Assembly: GCA_965279285.1 (NCBI GenBank)
Contig: OZ257148.1
Coordinates: forward strand, 248,001 to 312,000
Length of the DNA stretch: 64,000 bases
Direction: 5' to 3'
DNA from: G965279335 sp965279285
Lineage (GTDB): Bacteria > Pseudomonadota > Gammaproteobacteria > DSM-16500
Positions 43,866 through 54,400 of the stretch are shown here, in pieces. A program made the translations under genes and the position numbers. Under the pieces are notes generated by a model. It had not been told where the DNA came from. It did not search any database and saw nothing but the letters and a program-made list of their open reading frames with translations. Each line of letters opens with the position of its first letter. Position 1 is the first letter of the stretch.

Positions 43866-44792
43866 ATGACAACGACCGACAAAAAAATATCGCCACCTCG
43901 CGCACTCTATAGCCCTATTTACTGGCCTGCCTGGATAGGAATAGGAATATTATGGTTAATCACTCATCTGCCCCATCGCTGGCAAATTCGCATTGGCCAA
44001 GGCTTGGGAAAAATTTTATATAGCTTTCCTTCCAAGCTAAAACAAATTACAAAACTCAATATCGAATTATGCTTGCCCGAATTAAACTCTCAACAGCAAC
44101 AAGAGCTCATGAAAAAAAACTTTGCTTCTTTAGGTGTCGGTCTCATTGAAGCAGCCATGGCATGGTGGCTTTCTGATAGCAAAATAAAATGTTTATATAC
44201 TATCACTGGCTTTGAACATGTCGAAGCAGCGCTTAAAAAAGGCAAAGGAATTATTTTAGTTGGCCCTCATTTTACTTGTTTAGAAATGATCGGTCGCCTA
44301 CTAGGAATGAAATATACTTTTGGCGTGATGTATCGACCTCACAAAAAACCGCTTATTTCTTTTATTCACCAACGTTTTCGACAACAACATTATGTCAATT
44401 ACATTCCTCGCCACCGTGTCCGTCAGTTACTAAGAGCGCTTAATAATAATATGCCTATTTGGTATGCCTATGATATTGATGGCGGTGAAAAAGGCAGTGT
44501 TTTTGCGCCTTTTTTTGGTATTCAAACCGCATCATTAACATCCGTATCACGAATAGTTCATTTAAGTGGAGCTGCAGTAATTCCAATCAGTTTTTATCGT
44601 CGCGAAGATAATTTTAAATATGAAGTCATCTTAGGGCCGCCGATTAGTGATTTTCCCTCTGAGGATTTAGTAGCTGATGCAACAAAATTAAATGCTACGC
44701 TAGAACATTCTATTCGCGCGCATGCCGATCAATATGTATGGCAATACAAGCGTTTTAAAACTCGACCACCAGGGGAAAAAAGATTTTACTAA
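43866..44792 (+). CDS. lpxL: Lipid A late acyltransferase (LpxL/HtrB family)
   Basis: 308 residues from ATG 43866; the TTG at 43851 is unlikely. No clear ribosome site. Adds a secondary acyl chain to Kdo-lipid A. One N-terminal membrane segment ('PAWIGIGILWLITHLPHRW'), the HX4E catalytic motif in 'LVGPHFTCLEMIGRLLG', 'MYRPHKKPLISFIHQRF', and 'AYDIDGGEKGSVFAPFFGIQ'. Lauroyl versus myristoyl specificity cannot be told. With hldE and the nearby glycosyltransferase it forms a loose LPS neighbourhood. Confidence 0.9.
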   Translation: MTTTDKKISPPRALYSPIYWPAWIGIGILWLITHLPHRWQIRIGQGLGKILYSFPSKLKQITKLNIELCLPELNSQQQQELMKKNFASLGVGLIEAAMAWWLSDSKIKCLYTITGFEHVEAALKKGKGIILVGPHFTCLEMIGRLLGMKYTFGVMYRPHKKPLISFIHQRFRQQHYVNYIPRHRVRQLLRALNNNMPIWYAYDIDGGEKGSVFAPFFGIQTASLTSVSRIVHLSGAAVIPISFYRREDNFKYEVILGPPISDFPSEDLVADATKLNATLEHSIRAHADQYVWQYKRFKTRPPGEKRFY

Positions 44793-44795
44793 GCA

Positions 44796-44915
44796 TAGCT
44801 ATTCAATAGCTAGAGTTTGGTGGGCACGCTGCGCTTTGCCCACCCTACATTTGTAGCTTTTGTAGGGTGGGCAAAGCGCAGCGTGCCCACCAAACCCTGG
44901 CTACCGAATAGTTAC
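44796..44915. repeat. Class A element
   Basis: TAGCTATTCAATAG, arm CTAGAGTTT, facing REPs with a 14-bp spacer, arm AAACCCTGG, CTACCGAATAGTTAC. The arms are less well paired than in other copies. Confidence 0.88.
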
Positions 44916-44923
44916 TCAAACAC

Positions 44924-46489
44924 TTACATTACCTTTTCCAACACAAACACCGCATTATGGCCAATTTTTCCATGAAAAATAACATGAAATGTTTTGATCA
45001 CAGCAAAAGAAATACGCGAATAATTTTCCGTGCTCACAATAACAAAAGTATGTGGCGCTAATTTTAATAACTCATTTTCTTGATCAATATAAGTTGGCTG
45101 CGTACCGTCTGTCATATCAACTAAATATTTAATCGGCAAACCATCCATGCCTTCGTGATAAAAAACCAATGCTGCTTGTGTTTTTTGCCGTTGAGACTCG
45201 ACTTGCAACACAAAATCACGGGTTTTATTCAAGGATAAATTGATTTTTTCAATCACTAAAATATGCAAGCTCACAAAAGTAACAGCAGCCAATCCCAACA
45301 CAATCAGGGGATTTTTTCGCATAAACAAAATCACTAACTGAATTAAACTCAACAACACAAATAAACCAACATAATGAATTTCAGCTATTTGTACATGCTG
45401 CCGATAAAGCACAATAATAGCGGCCAAGGCCGCTAAAGGAAAAATGAAACAAAATAAATTTGTTATTTTTTTTAACCGTAATAAATTAATATTGTTTTGC
45501 GCTGAGACAAACAAATAACCGCAAATCAATGCAAACGCCGGAGCAGCAGGTAAAATATAACGAACTTTTTTATCGACTGGAACACTTAAACCAAGCAAAA
45601 TAATCAAGGCCCAGGCTATGCATTGAAGCAATAATTTTTCTTGTGGTTTTTTACTTAAACAAACAATAGCTACCAAAACAGCAAGCGGATAAGCAATAGC
45701 ATAAGCGCCTAAACTTTCCGTAAAATAAAAAGTAAGAGGTAATGTCTTCACATCATTAATTCTGCCTAATACTTCCATACGCAACACATCTTGCACAAAA
45801 CCCATACCACCCGACTGAAAAGCGAGTGCCAATAAACTCAACGAACAAATAAGCAATAAAATACTGGCAAAAAAGCCTATGCGCCAAAACAAACTATAAT
45901 TTTTTTCCACCAAACAACTCACACACAACACGCCCGTCGGTATCACTAAACCAATTGGTCCACGAAAAGCAAAAGATAAAATCAACAAAGGTCCAATTTT
46001 CCATAACAGCGAAGCTTGATTGACTGATTTTAATTGTTGCTCTTGCATGACATAAAAACAAAGTGCTGTCATGAGTGTCACATATTGGTCCAACGAAATT
46101 GTTCTTGCCTCTGCCACAAACGTCACGGTAAACAACAGAAAAAAACTCGCTGCCCAACCCCAGAGTCGACTCTGACGTGCAGCAATTAAATAAGTGACTG
46201 CCACAGTCATAGCAGAAGCAACCGCGCTAGGTAAAACAGCAGTTAGTTTATTAATATGACCAAATAACATAGACAACAAATAAATTAAATAAGTCGATGC
46301 TGCTGGATAATCTGGATATGGCTGATGATACGTTGTTGGAAACCAACTCGCGCCATAACGCCACATTTCTAAGGCAAATAAATAAAATCGCGCTTCAAAA
46401 CCAATAATTTCCTGCGAATTTAAACCGATAATAAATAACATTAAACTCAACATAAAAATGCTGATAGCATCAACTTTTCGATTAAACAT
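44924..46489 (-). CDS. GT-C family membrane glycosyltransferase (ArnT/PMT-like)
   Basis: 521 residues, about 11-12 membrane segments. The first periplasmic loop has the family pattern 'GFEARFYLFALEMWRYGASW', 'QPYPDYPAASTYLIYLLSML', with Glu as the acidic catalytic residue. Such enzymes move a sugar from a polyprenyl-phosphate donor onto lipid A, glycans or proteins at the outer face of the inner membrane. Acceptor and sugar unknown. Divergent from hldE, which supports an LPS or glycan role. Confidence 0.82.
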   Translation of the reverse strand: MFNRKVDAISIFMLSLMLFIIGLNSQEIIGFEARFYLFALEMWRYGASWFPTTYHQPYPDYPAASTYLIYLLSMLFGHINKLTAVLPSAVASAMTVAVTYLIAARQSRLWGWAASFFLLFTVTFVAEARTISLDQYVTLMTALCFYVMQEQQLKSVNQASLLWKIGPLLILSFAFRGPIGLVIPTGVLCVSCLVEKNYSLFWRIGFFASILLLICSLSLLALAFQSGGMGFVQDVLRMEVLGRINDVKTLPLTFYFTESLGAYAIAYPLAVLVAIVCLSKKPQEKLLLQCIAWALIILLGLSVPVDKKVRYILPAAPAFALICGYLFVSAQNNINLLRLKKITNLFCFIFPLAALAAIIVLYRQHVQIAEIHYVGLFVLLSLIQLVILFMRKNPLIVLGLAAVTFVSLHILVIEKINLSLNKTRDFVLQVESQRQKTQAALVFYHEGMDGLPIKYLVDMTDGTQPTYIDQENELLKLAPHTFVIVSTENYSRISFAVIKTFHVIFHGKIGHNAVFVLEKVM

Positions 46490-46612
46490 ACTATTTTCAA
46501 CCTATCATTTTTATAAACTCGGACCGCAGAATACCATAATTCTTTCTCAACGCTTTACTTCATGCTAGAATGATGCACTTTTTTTCAACTTCCCAAAGGT
46601 TTTACTTACGTT

Positions 46613-48064
46613 ATGCAAAAAAAATTGCCTGATTTTTCAAATAGTTCCGTATTGGTCATCGGTGATATTATGCTAGACCGCTATTGGTTTGGTGACGCAG
46701 CCCGCATTTCACCCGAAGCGCCTGTACCGGTGGTTAATATCAAACAAACAGATGATCGACCAGGCGGCGCAGCAAATGTTGCTCTTAATCTTGCGGCATT
46801 AGGCGCTAAAGTGACTCTCATTGGCATTTGTGGAAATGACACGGCAGCACAAACCTTAGCAGAGCAACTATCAGCAGCCCATGTCACTCACCACATCATC
46901 AAATCACCCACTGCCAGCACGACGACTAAATTAAGAGTCATTAGTCGCCATCAGCAATTACTGCGTTTAGATTTTGAAGAAAAACTTCCAAGTTATGCGC
47001 CTGATGAACTCATTAATCATTACAAACAATGCTTATCCACAGTTAATTTAATTATTCTCTCTGATTACAACAAAGGAACATTAGCGTGCGCACAACAATT
47101 AATTCAATTAGCGCGCGCAGCAAATATTCCTATTTTAGTTGACCCAAAAGGTGCTGATTTTAGCATTTATAATGGTGCTACACTGATTACACCCAACTTA
47201 AAAGAATTTGAAACCATCATGGGTGCCTGCCAAACTGAAAAAGAAATTATAGACAAAGCACGAACTTTTTTAACTCACCATCAAATTAATGCTGTGCTAC
47301 TAACTCGCGGTGAACGTGGCATGACGCTCATCCAAAAAGAGTTAGAAGAAATTCATTTACCCGCTCATGCTCGAGAAGTATTTGATGTCACGGGCGCGGG
47401 TGACACGGTAATTGCTGTACTTGGTGCAAGTATTTCAGCAGGAGCCGCCTTACCTGATGCAATGGCATTTGCCAATCTAGCCGCTAGTTTAGCGGTTGCT
47501 AAGTTAGGCGCTGCAACTGTGAGCGCACCTGAATTACAAGTCGCGCTCGCTAACACAACTGCACCCTCTTCTGGCGTTGTTAATGAAGAACAGCTCTTAT
47601 TAGCGATCAGTGATGCTAGAGCAAAAGGCAAAAAAATTGTTTTCACCAATGGCTGCTTTGATATCTTACATGCCGGTCATGTGAAATATTTACAACAAGC
47701 AAAACAACTGGGTGATTATCTTATTGTTGCAGTGAATGAAGATGATTCAATTACCCGCTTAAAAGGCCCTGGACGTCCAATTAATAATACAGAACAACGT
47801 TTAGCCGTATTAGCTGGCCTGGGTGTAGTTGATTGGGTGGTGCCATTTGCTGATGATACCCCTGAGCGTTTACTAAGAAAATTACAACCCGACATTTTAG
47901 TCAAAGGCGGAGACTATACACCCGATCAAATTGTTGGCGCTGAAATTGTGCTCGCTTATGGTGGAAAAGCAAGAGTACTCGGTGTATTAAAAGATGTTTC
48001 AACAACCTTGATGATAGAACGCATCATAAAAAATTACGGCACATCACCTGCTGAAACTCACTAG
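46613..48064 (+). CDS. hldE: Bifunctional heptose 7-phosphate kinase / heptose 1-phosphate adenylyltransferase
   Basis: 483 residues. Makes ADP-D-glycero-D-manno-heptose for LPS inner core. N-terminal PfkB kinase: 'GGAANVALNLAALGAKVTLI' and 'DVTGAGDTVIAVLGASIS'. C-terminal nucleotidyltransferase from about 345: 'FTNGCFDILHAGHVKYLQQA' with the HAGH motif, and 'LVKGGDYTPDQIVGAEIVLA'. Length matches the fused enterobacterial form. Ends 9 bp before gmk, so probably cotranscribed with it. Confidence 0.96.
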   Translation: MQKKLPDFSNSSVLVIGDIMLDRYWFGDAARISPEAPVPVVNIKQTDDRPGGAANVALNLAALGAKVTLIGICGNDTAAQTLAEQLSAAHVTHHIIKSPTASTTTKLRVISRHQQLLRLDFEEKLPSYAPDELINHYKQCLSTVNLIILSDYNKGTLACAQQLIQLARAANIPILVDPKGADFSIYNGATLITPNLKEFETIMGACQTEKEIIDKARTFLTHHQINAVLLTRGERGMTLIQKELEEIHLPAHAREVFDVTGAGDTVIAVLGASISAGAALPDAMAFANLAASLAVAKLGAATVSAPELQVALANTTAPSSGVVNEEQLLLAISDARAKGKKIVFTNGCFDILHAGHVKYLQQAKQLGDYLIVAVNEDDSITRLKGPGRPINNTEQRLAVLAGLGVVDWVVPFADDTPERLLRKLQPDILVKGGDYTPDQIVGAEIVLAYGGKARVLGVLKDVSTTLMIERIIKNYGTSPAETH

Positions 48065-48073
48065 GAAAAACTT

Positions 48074-48706
48074 ATGATAGGCAATCTTTATGTCATCTCT
48101 GCACCCTCTGGTGCAGGCAAGACAACCTTAGTAAAAGCCCTCGTAGAATCGTTGCCTGGAATTACTGTTTCTATCTCACATACCACACGACCCAAGCGCC
48201 CAGCAGAAATACATGGAGTAAATTATTACTTCATCACTGCTACCGAATTTAGCCACATGACTGACAAAAATGAATTTTTAGAACATGCTATTATTTTTAA
48301 TCATGCTTATGGCACTTCTCGAACATGGGTCAATAAAACCTTAAACGAAGGCTTTGATGTCATTTTAGAAATTGATTGGCAAGGTTGTCAGCAAATTCAA
48401 AAATTATTTCCCGAGTGTATTTCCATTTTTATTCTTCCCCCTACCGTTGAAGCACTTTCAAATCGACTCACTGCGCGCAATCAAGATAGCCCAGAAATCA
48501 TCAAACAACGGCTGGGGGATTCTAAGGCGGCCACTACACATATTCGTGAATATGACTATGTCGTACTCAATGATGATTTTGCTACTGCGGTAAATGATTT
48601 AAAAACCATTGTTCTAGCAGGCCGCTTAAACCAAAAAGCACAAGTTATGCGCTATAGTGGGCTTATTTCTGATTTATTGCAGCGCTTAGACAAAGAGATT
48701 ACATAA
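48074..48706 (+). CDS. gmk: Guanylate kinase
   Basis: 210 residues. GMP to GDP. P-loop 'VISAPSGAGKTTLVKAL', 'ISHTTRPKRPAEIHGVNYYF', 'EIDWQGCQQIQKLFP', and a C-terminal 'RLGDSKAATTHIREYDYV'. AGGAAAAAC precedes the ATG. First of the widespread gmk-rpoZ-spoT series. Confidence 0.96.
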   Translation: MIGNLYVISAPSGAGKTTLVKALVESLPGITVSISHTTRPKRPAEIHGVNYYFITATEFSHMTDKNEFLEHAIIFNHAYGTSRTWVNKTLNEGFDVILEIDWQGCQQIQKLFPECISIFILPPTVEALSNRLTARNQDSPEIIKQRLGDSKAATTHIREYDYVVLNDDFATAVNDLKTIVLAGRLNQKAQVMRYSGLISDLLQRLDKEIT

Positions 48707-48776
48707 TATTTAATAGCTAATTTTCAAAAAATGAGTAAAATATACCCCCTGATTAACAAAGTATTGAGGTGAGCAA

Positions 48777-49100
48777 ATGGCACGAGTTACCGTAGAAGAT
48801 TGTCTTGATCATGTAGAAAACCGCTTTGCTCTCGTCATGCTAGCATCTAAGCGAGCTCGTCAGCTCATGCGTGGCAGTGTTGACCCGACTGTGCCATGGG
48901 AAAATGACAAAGCAACCGTTGTTGCCTTACGTGAAATTGCCAATGGCCACACTGATTTCAGCGACGCTTATGAAGTGGATAAAGTTTCTTTGTTTCATCA
49001 AGATGAAACACCTACCGAAGGTGGATTAGACAATGCCAACCACTTTGGCTCATCAACGGAAACATCAACTCCAGGTCCTTCATCATCTGATTTAGAATAA
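48777..49100 (+). CDS. rpoZ: RNA polymerase omega subunit
   Basis: 107 residues. Assists assembly of RNA polymerase and, in E. coli, contributes to the ppGpp site. 'MARVTVEDCLDHVENRFALV', 'ASKRARQLMRG' and 'DKATVVALREIANGHTDFSD' are canonical; the last 40 residues are acidic and disordered. GAGGTGAGC lies before the ATG. A short GC hairpin without a good T-run follows at 49112-49133. Confidence 0.96.
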   Translation: MARVTVEDCLDHVENRFALVMLASKRARQLMRGSVDPTVPWENDKATVVALREIANGHTDFSDAYEVDKVSLFHQDETPTEGGLDNANHFGSSTETSTPGPSSSDLE

Positions 49101-49255
49101 GCTTTTTTGTGTGCCCCAGCATTAACTGGGGCATCACAACAAAGAGCCTGCAAACACCTTTTCCCAACCTATTTCAGACATCCAACCACAAATACATCGT
49201 TAAAATAATTACAAAATTTCTTAATAAACCGCGGTTATTAGTTCATAATTAAATA

Positions 49256-51412
49256 ATGAATGAATTTATAACACTATGTAACGAGCTACAGGCCTATCTT
49301 ACCGAGCCTGAAGTCAGCACTATTGAAAAAGCCTATTTAATGGGGAAAAAAGCCCATGAAGGACAACAACGACACACCGGCGAACCTTACATTACCCACC
49401 CTCTTGAAGTAGCCTTGATCCTGGCCGAAATGCGCATGGATCCCCAAACAATAATTGCTGCTATTTTGCATGATGTTATTGAAGACACCCCTATAGAAAA
49501 AATTGATATAATTCAAGAGTTTGGCAAAGAAGTGGCTGATTTGGTCGATGGTGTCACCAAACTAACTCAAATTGAATTTGAGAGTCGCGCCCAAGCTCAG
49601 GCTGAAAATTTCCGCAAAATGGTCATGGCCATGGCCCGAGATATTCGCGTCATTTTAGTTAAACTTGCTGACCGGCTACACAATATGCGCACTCTGGGTT
49701 GCCTACCCCCTGCCAAACGTCGGCGTATTGCTTTAGAAACCTTAGAAATTTTTGCCCCCATTGCCAATCGTCTAGGAATGCATGCTTTAAGAATCGAATT
49801 TGAAGATTTAGGTTTTGCCGCACTTTACCCTTTACGCTATCGAATTTTAAAAGATGCCGTGACCACCTCGCTAGGTAACCGCAAAGAAATTATAGAATTA
49901 ATCGATAAAGAAATCCGTTATCACTTTAAAAAAGCCAACATTCCTTTCCGCTCTATTTCTGGTCGTGAAAAACATGTTTACAGTATTTATAAAAAAATGC
50001 ATGACAAGCATTTACCTTTTTCTGAAGTTATGGACATGTATGGATTTCGCGTCATCGTCGATAAAATCGATACTTGCTACCGCGTGCTAGGCATACTGCA
50101 TAATCTTTACAAACCATTGACTCAACGTTTTAATGATTATATCGCCATCCCCAAAAGCAATGGTTATCAATCTCTGCATACCACTTTATTTGGGCCTTAT
50201 GGTGTACCAATCGAAGTGCAAATCCGCACTGAAGAAATGCATAAAATGGCTGAATATGGCATCTCAGCGCACTGGCTATATAAAACAGAAAAAACTGTTT
50301 TTCAAGATGCGCAAGTACGTGCGAAAGATTGGCTGAAAGGTGTTTTAGAAATGGATCGCAGCTCAAAAAATTCCATTGAATTTATTGAGAATGTTAAAAT
50401 TGATTTATTTCCCGATGAAGTCTACGTGTTTACACCCAAAGGTAGCATCATGGAATTACCCGCTGGAGCAACAGCAGTTGATTTTGCTTATGCAATTCAC
50501 TCTGACATCGGCAACACCTGCGTAGCAGCAAAACTCGACAAACGTTTAGCACCGCTCAGCACACCGCTTACCAGCGGCCAACAAATTGAAATTATTACTG
50601 CACCAGGGGCACGACCCAATCCTGCCTGGTTAAACTTTGTTGTCTCAGGCAAAGCGCGTAGTAACATTAAACATTTTCTCAAAAAACAACACCGCGATGA
50701 ATCAGCAGAATTAGGTAAACGGTTAATTGAAAAATCACTCAACACCTTCGGTTTAAAACTTTCAGAAATTCCTCCCGATCATTTAGATATTTTTGTAAAA
50801 AATTCTAGACTTGATTCCTTGCATCATTTATACGAAGAAGTTGGTATGGGAAATCGCACTTCACTTTTAGTCGCGAAGCAATTAGCAAAATTAGAAAATA
50901 TCGTTGAATTTAAAGAGCACGAACATCATCATGCACTGGCCATCAAGGGAACGGAAGGCGTAGTACTCACTTATGCGCGCTGCTGCCGGCCGATCCCAGG
51001 CGATCATATTTGCGGCTTTATCAACCCAGGCCATGGCATTATGGTACACATTGAAGATTGCGCAATGCTAGAAAGTTATCGCCAACAACCGGATAAACTT
51101 ATTCCTCTGCGTTGGGAAGAGAAAGTACATGGTGATTTTCCCGTGGATTTACGTATCGATATTATTAATCAACGTGGCAGCTTAGCCGATCTCGCACTGG
51201 TTATTGCACAGAATGAATCTAATATTGAAAGCATTAATGCTGAAGAATTTGATGGTCGGTATTTTTCTATCAACACAACCATCACAACCCGCGGCCGCGT
51301 ACATCTTGCACGAATCTTGAGAAAACTACGACGAACCAAAAATGTGACTCGCGTTTTACGGAAAAAAGAATTAATCAAACGCAAAAAAAAGCCATCACTA
51401 CGGAGAGCGTAG
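49256..51412 (+). CDS. spoT: Bifunctional (p)ppGpp synthetase / hydrolase
   Basis: 718 residues. Controls the stringent-response alarmone. HD hydrolase domain with 'AAILHDVIEDTPIEKI' (active-site HD..ED); synthetase domain with 'GREKHVYSIYKKM', 'YGFRVIVDKIDTCYRVLG', 'DYIAIPKSNGYQSLHTTLF', 'EVQIRTEEMHKMAEYG'; TGS domain near 400 ('DEVYVFTPKGSIMELPAGAT'); C-terminal ACT domain. Both activities look intact. No ribosome site is obvious before the ATG. Its stop is only 10 bp from the end of the convergent orphan. Confidence 0.96.
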   Translation: MNEFITLCNELQAYLTEPEVSTIEKAYLMGKKAHEGQQRHTGEPYITHPLEVALILAEMRMDPQTIIAAILHDVIEDTPIEKIDIIQEFGKEVADLVDGVTKLTQIEFESRAQAQAENFRKMVMAMARDIRVILVKLADRLHNMRTLGCLPPAKRRRIALETLEIFAPIANRLGMHALRIEFEDLGFAALYPLRYRILKDAVTTSLGNRKEIIELIDKEIRYHFKKANIPFRSISGREKHVYSIYKKMHDKHLPFSEVMDMYGFRVIVDKIDTCYRVLGILHNLYKPLTQRFNDYIAIPKSNGYQSLHTTLFGPYGVPIEVQIRTEEMHKMAEYGISAHWLYKTEKTVFQDAQVRAKDWLKGVLEMDRSSKNSIEFIENVKIDLFPDEVYVFTPKGSIMELPAGATAVDFAYAIHSDIGNTCVAAKLDKRLAPLSTPLTSGQQIEIITAPGARPNPAWLNFVVSGKARSNIKHFLKKQHRDESAELGKRLIEKSLNTFGLKLSEIPPDHLDIFVKNSRLDSLHHLYEEVGMGNRTSLLVAKQLAKLENIVEFKEHEHHHALAIKGTEGVVLTYARCCRPIPGDHICGFINPGHGIMVHIEDCAMLESYRQQPDKLIPLRWEEKVHGDFPVDLRIDIINQRGSLADLALVIAQNESNIESINAEEFDGRYFSINTTITTRGRVHLARILRKLRRTKNVTRVLRKKELIKRKKKPSLRRA

Positions 51413-51422
51413 CGAGGCTACT

Positions 51423-54400
51423 CTATATTGAATGCTTATTATCAACAGTGACTGTTGGTGCAGTGATTACTGTATTTGACGCAGCTGCAAACAATCCTGG
51501 CATGCCCGCTTGCAAACCATACACTGATGGAGCCACAGCAGCAGCGCCTAAGCCAGCAGCAGACACAGCTACTGCCGTCATCTTACTATCCCCGCTCACC
51601 AACAAAGCAGGCGATAACTCAAAAAACTTTTTCACCAAATCACACCCATGTAAAACTCTTCGTATCGTATTATCTGAAACTTTACCGTGAGCTACTTCAT
51701 TACGTATCTCTTTACATAAAAAGACAAACTCATAAAAAATAGTTTCAGCATTCGCATTGATTCCTGCTGGTAATATCGCTTTATTCTTCGCATAAAAAAA
51801 TAACTCACCACACGAGGTCATTAACATGGTCAATGCCTCTACATGGCAAGGATAGTCTGTTTGTAACCTTTTAATGTTACTCAGCTGGAAGTATATATCA
51901 GGATAAACCTTACGAATCCTCGCCATGATCTCATGGATCTCAGGCAACCATAGCTTAAATAAATCATCACTACATTTTTTTATTGATACCTCATCCATCA
52001 CTTTGTGGTAATGTAACCCAGCAAGATCAAGATACAAGGGAGTATTCGCTAACAAGGTTGTTGCGCCCTTTTCTTCTGCTTTTTTCTCAAGCTCTTGCTC
52101 TAAACCAAAAAACTCCAGTAATTGTTTTTGCTGCCTTAACTTCAACACCCGATTAACCGAATGTGTTGTTGTTTGCTGATACATTTTATTAAATTCAGCA
52201 GGCATTTTATTGCAAAGCATTTCTGCTGTTTTCAACACCGAGTCTTCTTCACTCCAGCCTGCGCCATGATGAACCATCATATTACGTAAAACTATCAACT
52301 CTTCTGTATTTATTTCAGCACTCGAACCCCCACCCAGCAGCTTATACTTTTTACAACTTTCAGAAAATGTTAAAATATAATAAAGCAAAGCACGATGCCT
52401 GATTTTTTTATACGTTGCAGCAGAGGAATTAGTCGGCAATATATCAGCTTCAAATTGCAATAAACATTTCTTTATTGACATAAAACTTTCAAAAGCTAAC
52501 CCTACATGCTTTTGTTGCAAACCTAAACGCTGGCGCGCTGTCAACTCGCCGGGCTTTACTAGTAAACGATGAGAAACAGCTGTATTTACGGCGTTTTCAA
52601 CAACACCAAATGCTTTAACTTTAGCGTCTTCATCATTTTTAAAATTTTGCACTACACTGGCTGAAACGACACGCGTTGCCACAGCAAGAGAGGGCTGCTT
52701 TAAAGGGACCACACTAATAGCAGATTTTTTAGCCGGACTAGTCATGGCCACATTTTTCGTGGCGCTGGATGATGACGCTGAAGAAGCCTGTGCTTGTTTT
52801 CTCTGATCTGCTAATTTTTTCTTATGAGCTTCACGATGCTGCGCTTGCTCCGCTCGTTGCTGCTGCAGTTTATTTGGCTTTTTTGTCGTATTATTGTTTT
52901 TCACAGCAACAGTTGATTTAGAATCAACAGGAAGACTCGCTGCTTGTTGCTGTTTTTCATCCTTCTTTTTAGCTTGATGTTTCTCTAACGTACGCTGTAA
53001 ATCAGTAAGAAGATGATTAATTACTGTCAAATTTCCCTGCAACAAATTATTCAATTCTTTACACAAATCAACGGTTTTACTGCTTTCTTTTAATTGCAAA
53101 TAAGATCGATAGTTTTTGTTAATGGCTTCTTTTCTCTGAACATAACCCGCCTTTTTCTCCACAAAGGTATCTTTAATTTTTGAGCTTCCCTCTTCAATAC
53201 CTTGCATTGTTTGTGCTATCTCAGACAAAGCAGTAGCTGTTTCTCTTATAAGCTTATCATTTTCAAACTTTAATTTATTTAACTCATCAACCTCTTGCTG
53301 AGCTAATAATTTTTCATCAACAGCAGCTGGTAACATTGCGGGTTTTTTGCGCGGCTTGTTTTTTGTTTTCTCATTAACATCAGTTTGTTTACTACTCTCA
53401 CTATTAGTATTTTCTAAGTTTGCATTTTTCTTCGGCGCTTCTAACGCCTGCGCTACAATAGATTTTTTATCTTTTTTCTTAATTGGTAATGTTGCTAAAC
53501 TTTCCTGCTCCCATGAATAAGAAAAAGGTTCATCTGATTGAGCAGCCACATTAAACTTACTAATACTAGATTGCCCATCTCTATCAATACAAACCAAATA
53601 GTTATAAGCAGTTTCTAAAAAATCTTTTCTTGTTGCCTCATCAATGGCAACAGCACCAGAACCTAACTGCACGCCAACGTTTAAAGGTATAAAGTCAAGA
53701 CCCCCCGTTGAATATACTGACCGTATGGCCGATAAATTACTATGATCTTGCTCCTCCTTGTTAGTTATACTTTCTAACATTTTCAGCACCGTTGACAAAC
53801 GTATAGGCCTTTCTGCTCCCCTCCCCCTAACAGCCTTATCCACAATAGTAAAATAAGTTACTGCCTGACATCGCAAAATCTCATTTGCATAAAAGCTAGC
53901 TCGTTGTGTAACAAAAAAATATTTTGTCGCTTCCAACGCCTCCTGTAAAGACTCAAACACCCTGCTATGATCTTCTTTTTCGCTCCACCGAACTGCATCT
54001 CTATAATCAACTCGCAACACCTGAAGAACACAGTCGTCAAAATCTTTTATAACTGCATTCATCTCATGAACTAAACCTTGCGGATACGCTGAAAACAATG
54101 AATTAATCCTGGCTTTTATACCCTTAACCAATACATAACAATCATTACGACTATCTTGGGTATTTTTTTCTTTTAAAGATAGCATATGCATATAAATATC
54201 GAACATGACTGTAAAAAAACGAAATTTAGCCAGCTCACTCTGATCTCGTAGAGCCAGGCGAGGCAGGCTCGTCATTAAAGCAGTATTTTTTTCAATTATC
54301 TCATTAAAATTATATTTTTTTAATTTTCTTTGTTCAGAGATAAATGTTAAAAATTTCTGCACGCTTGGTTGTAGTGAACCAGATAAATACTGATAATAAT

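Noticed and set aside
45894..46157. Small minus-strand frame inside the GT-C gene
   Set aside because: A shadow in another frame of the same strand, with no ribosome site.
49112..49133. Terminator after rpoZ
   Set aside because: TGCCCCAG/CTGGGGCA is a good stem but has no T-run on either strand.
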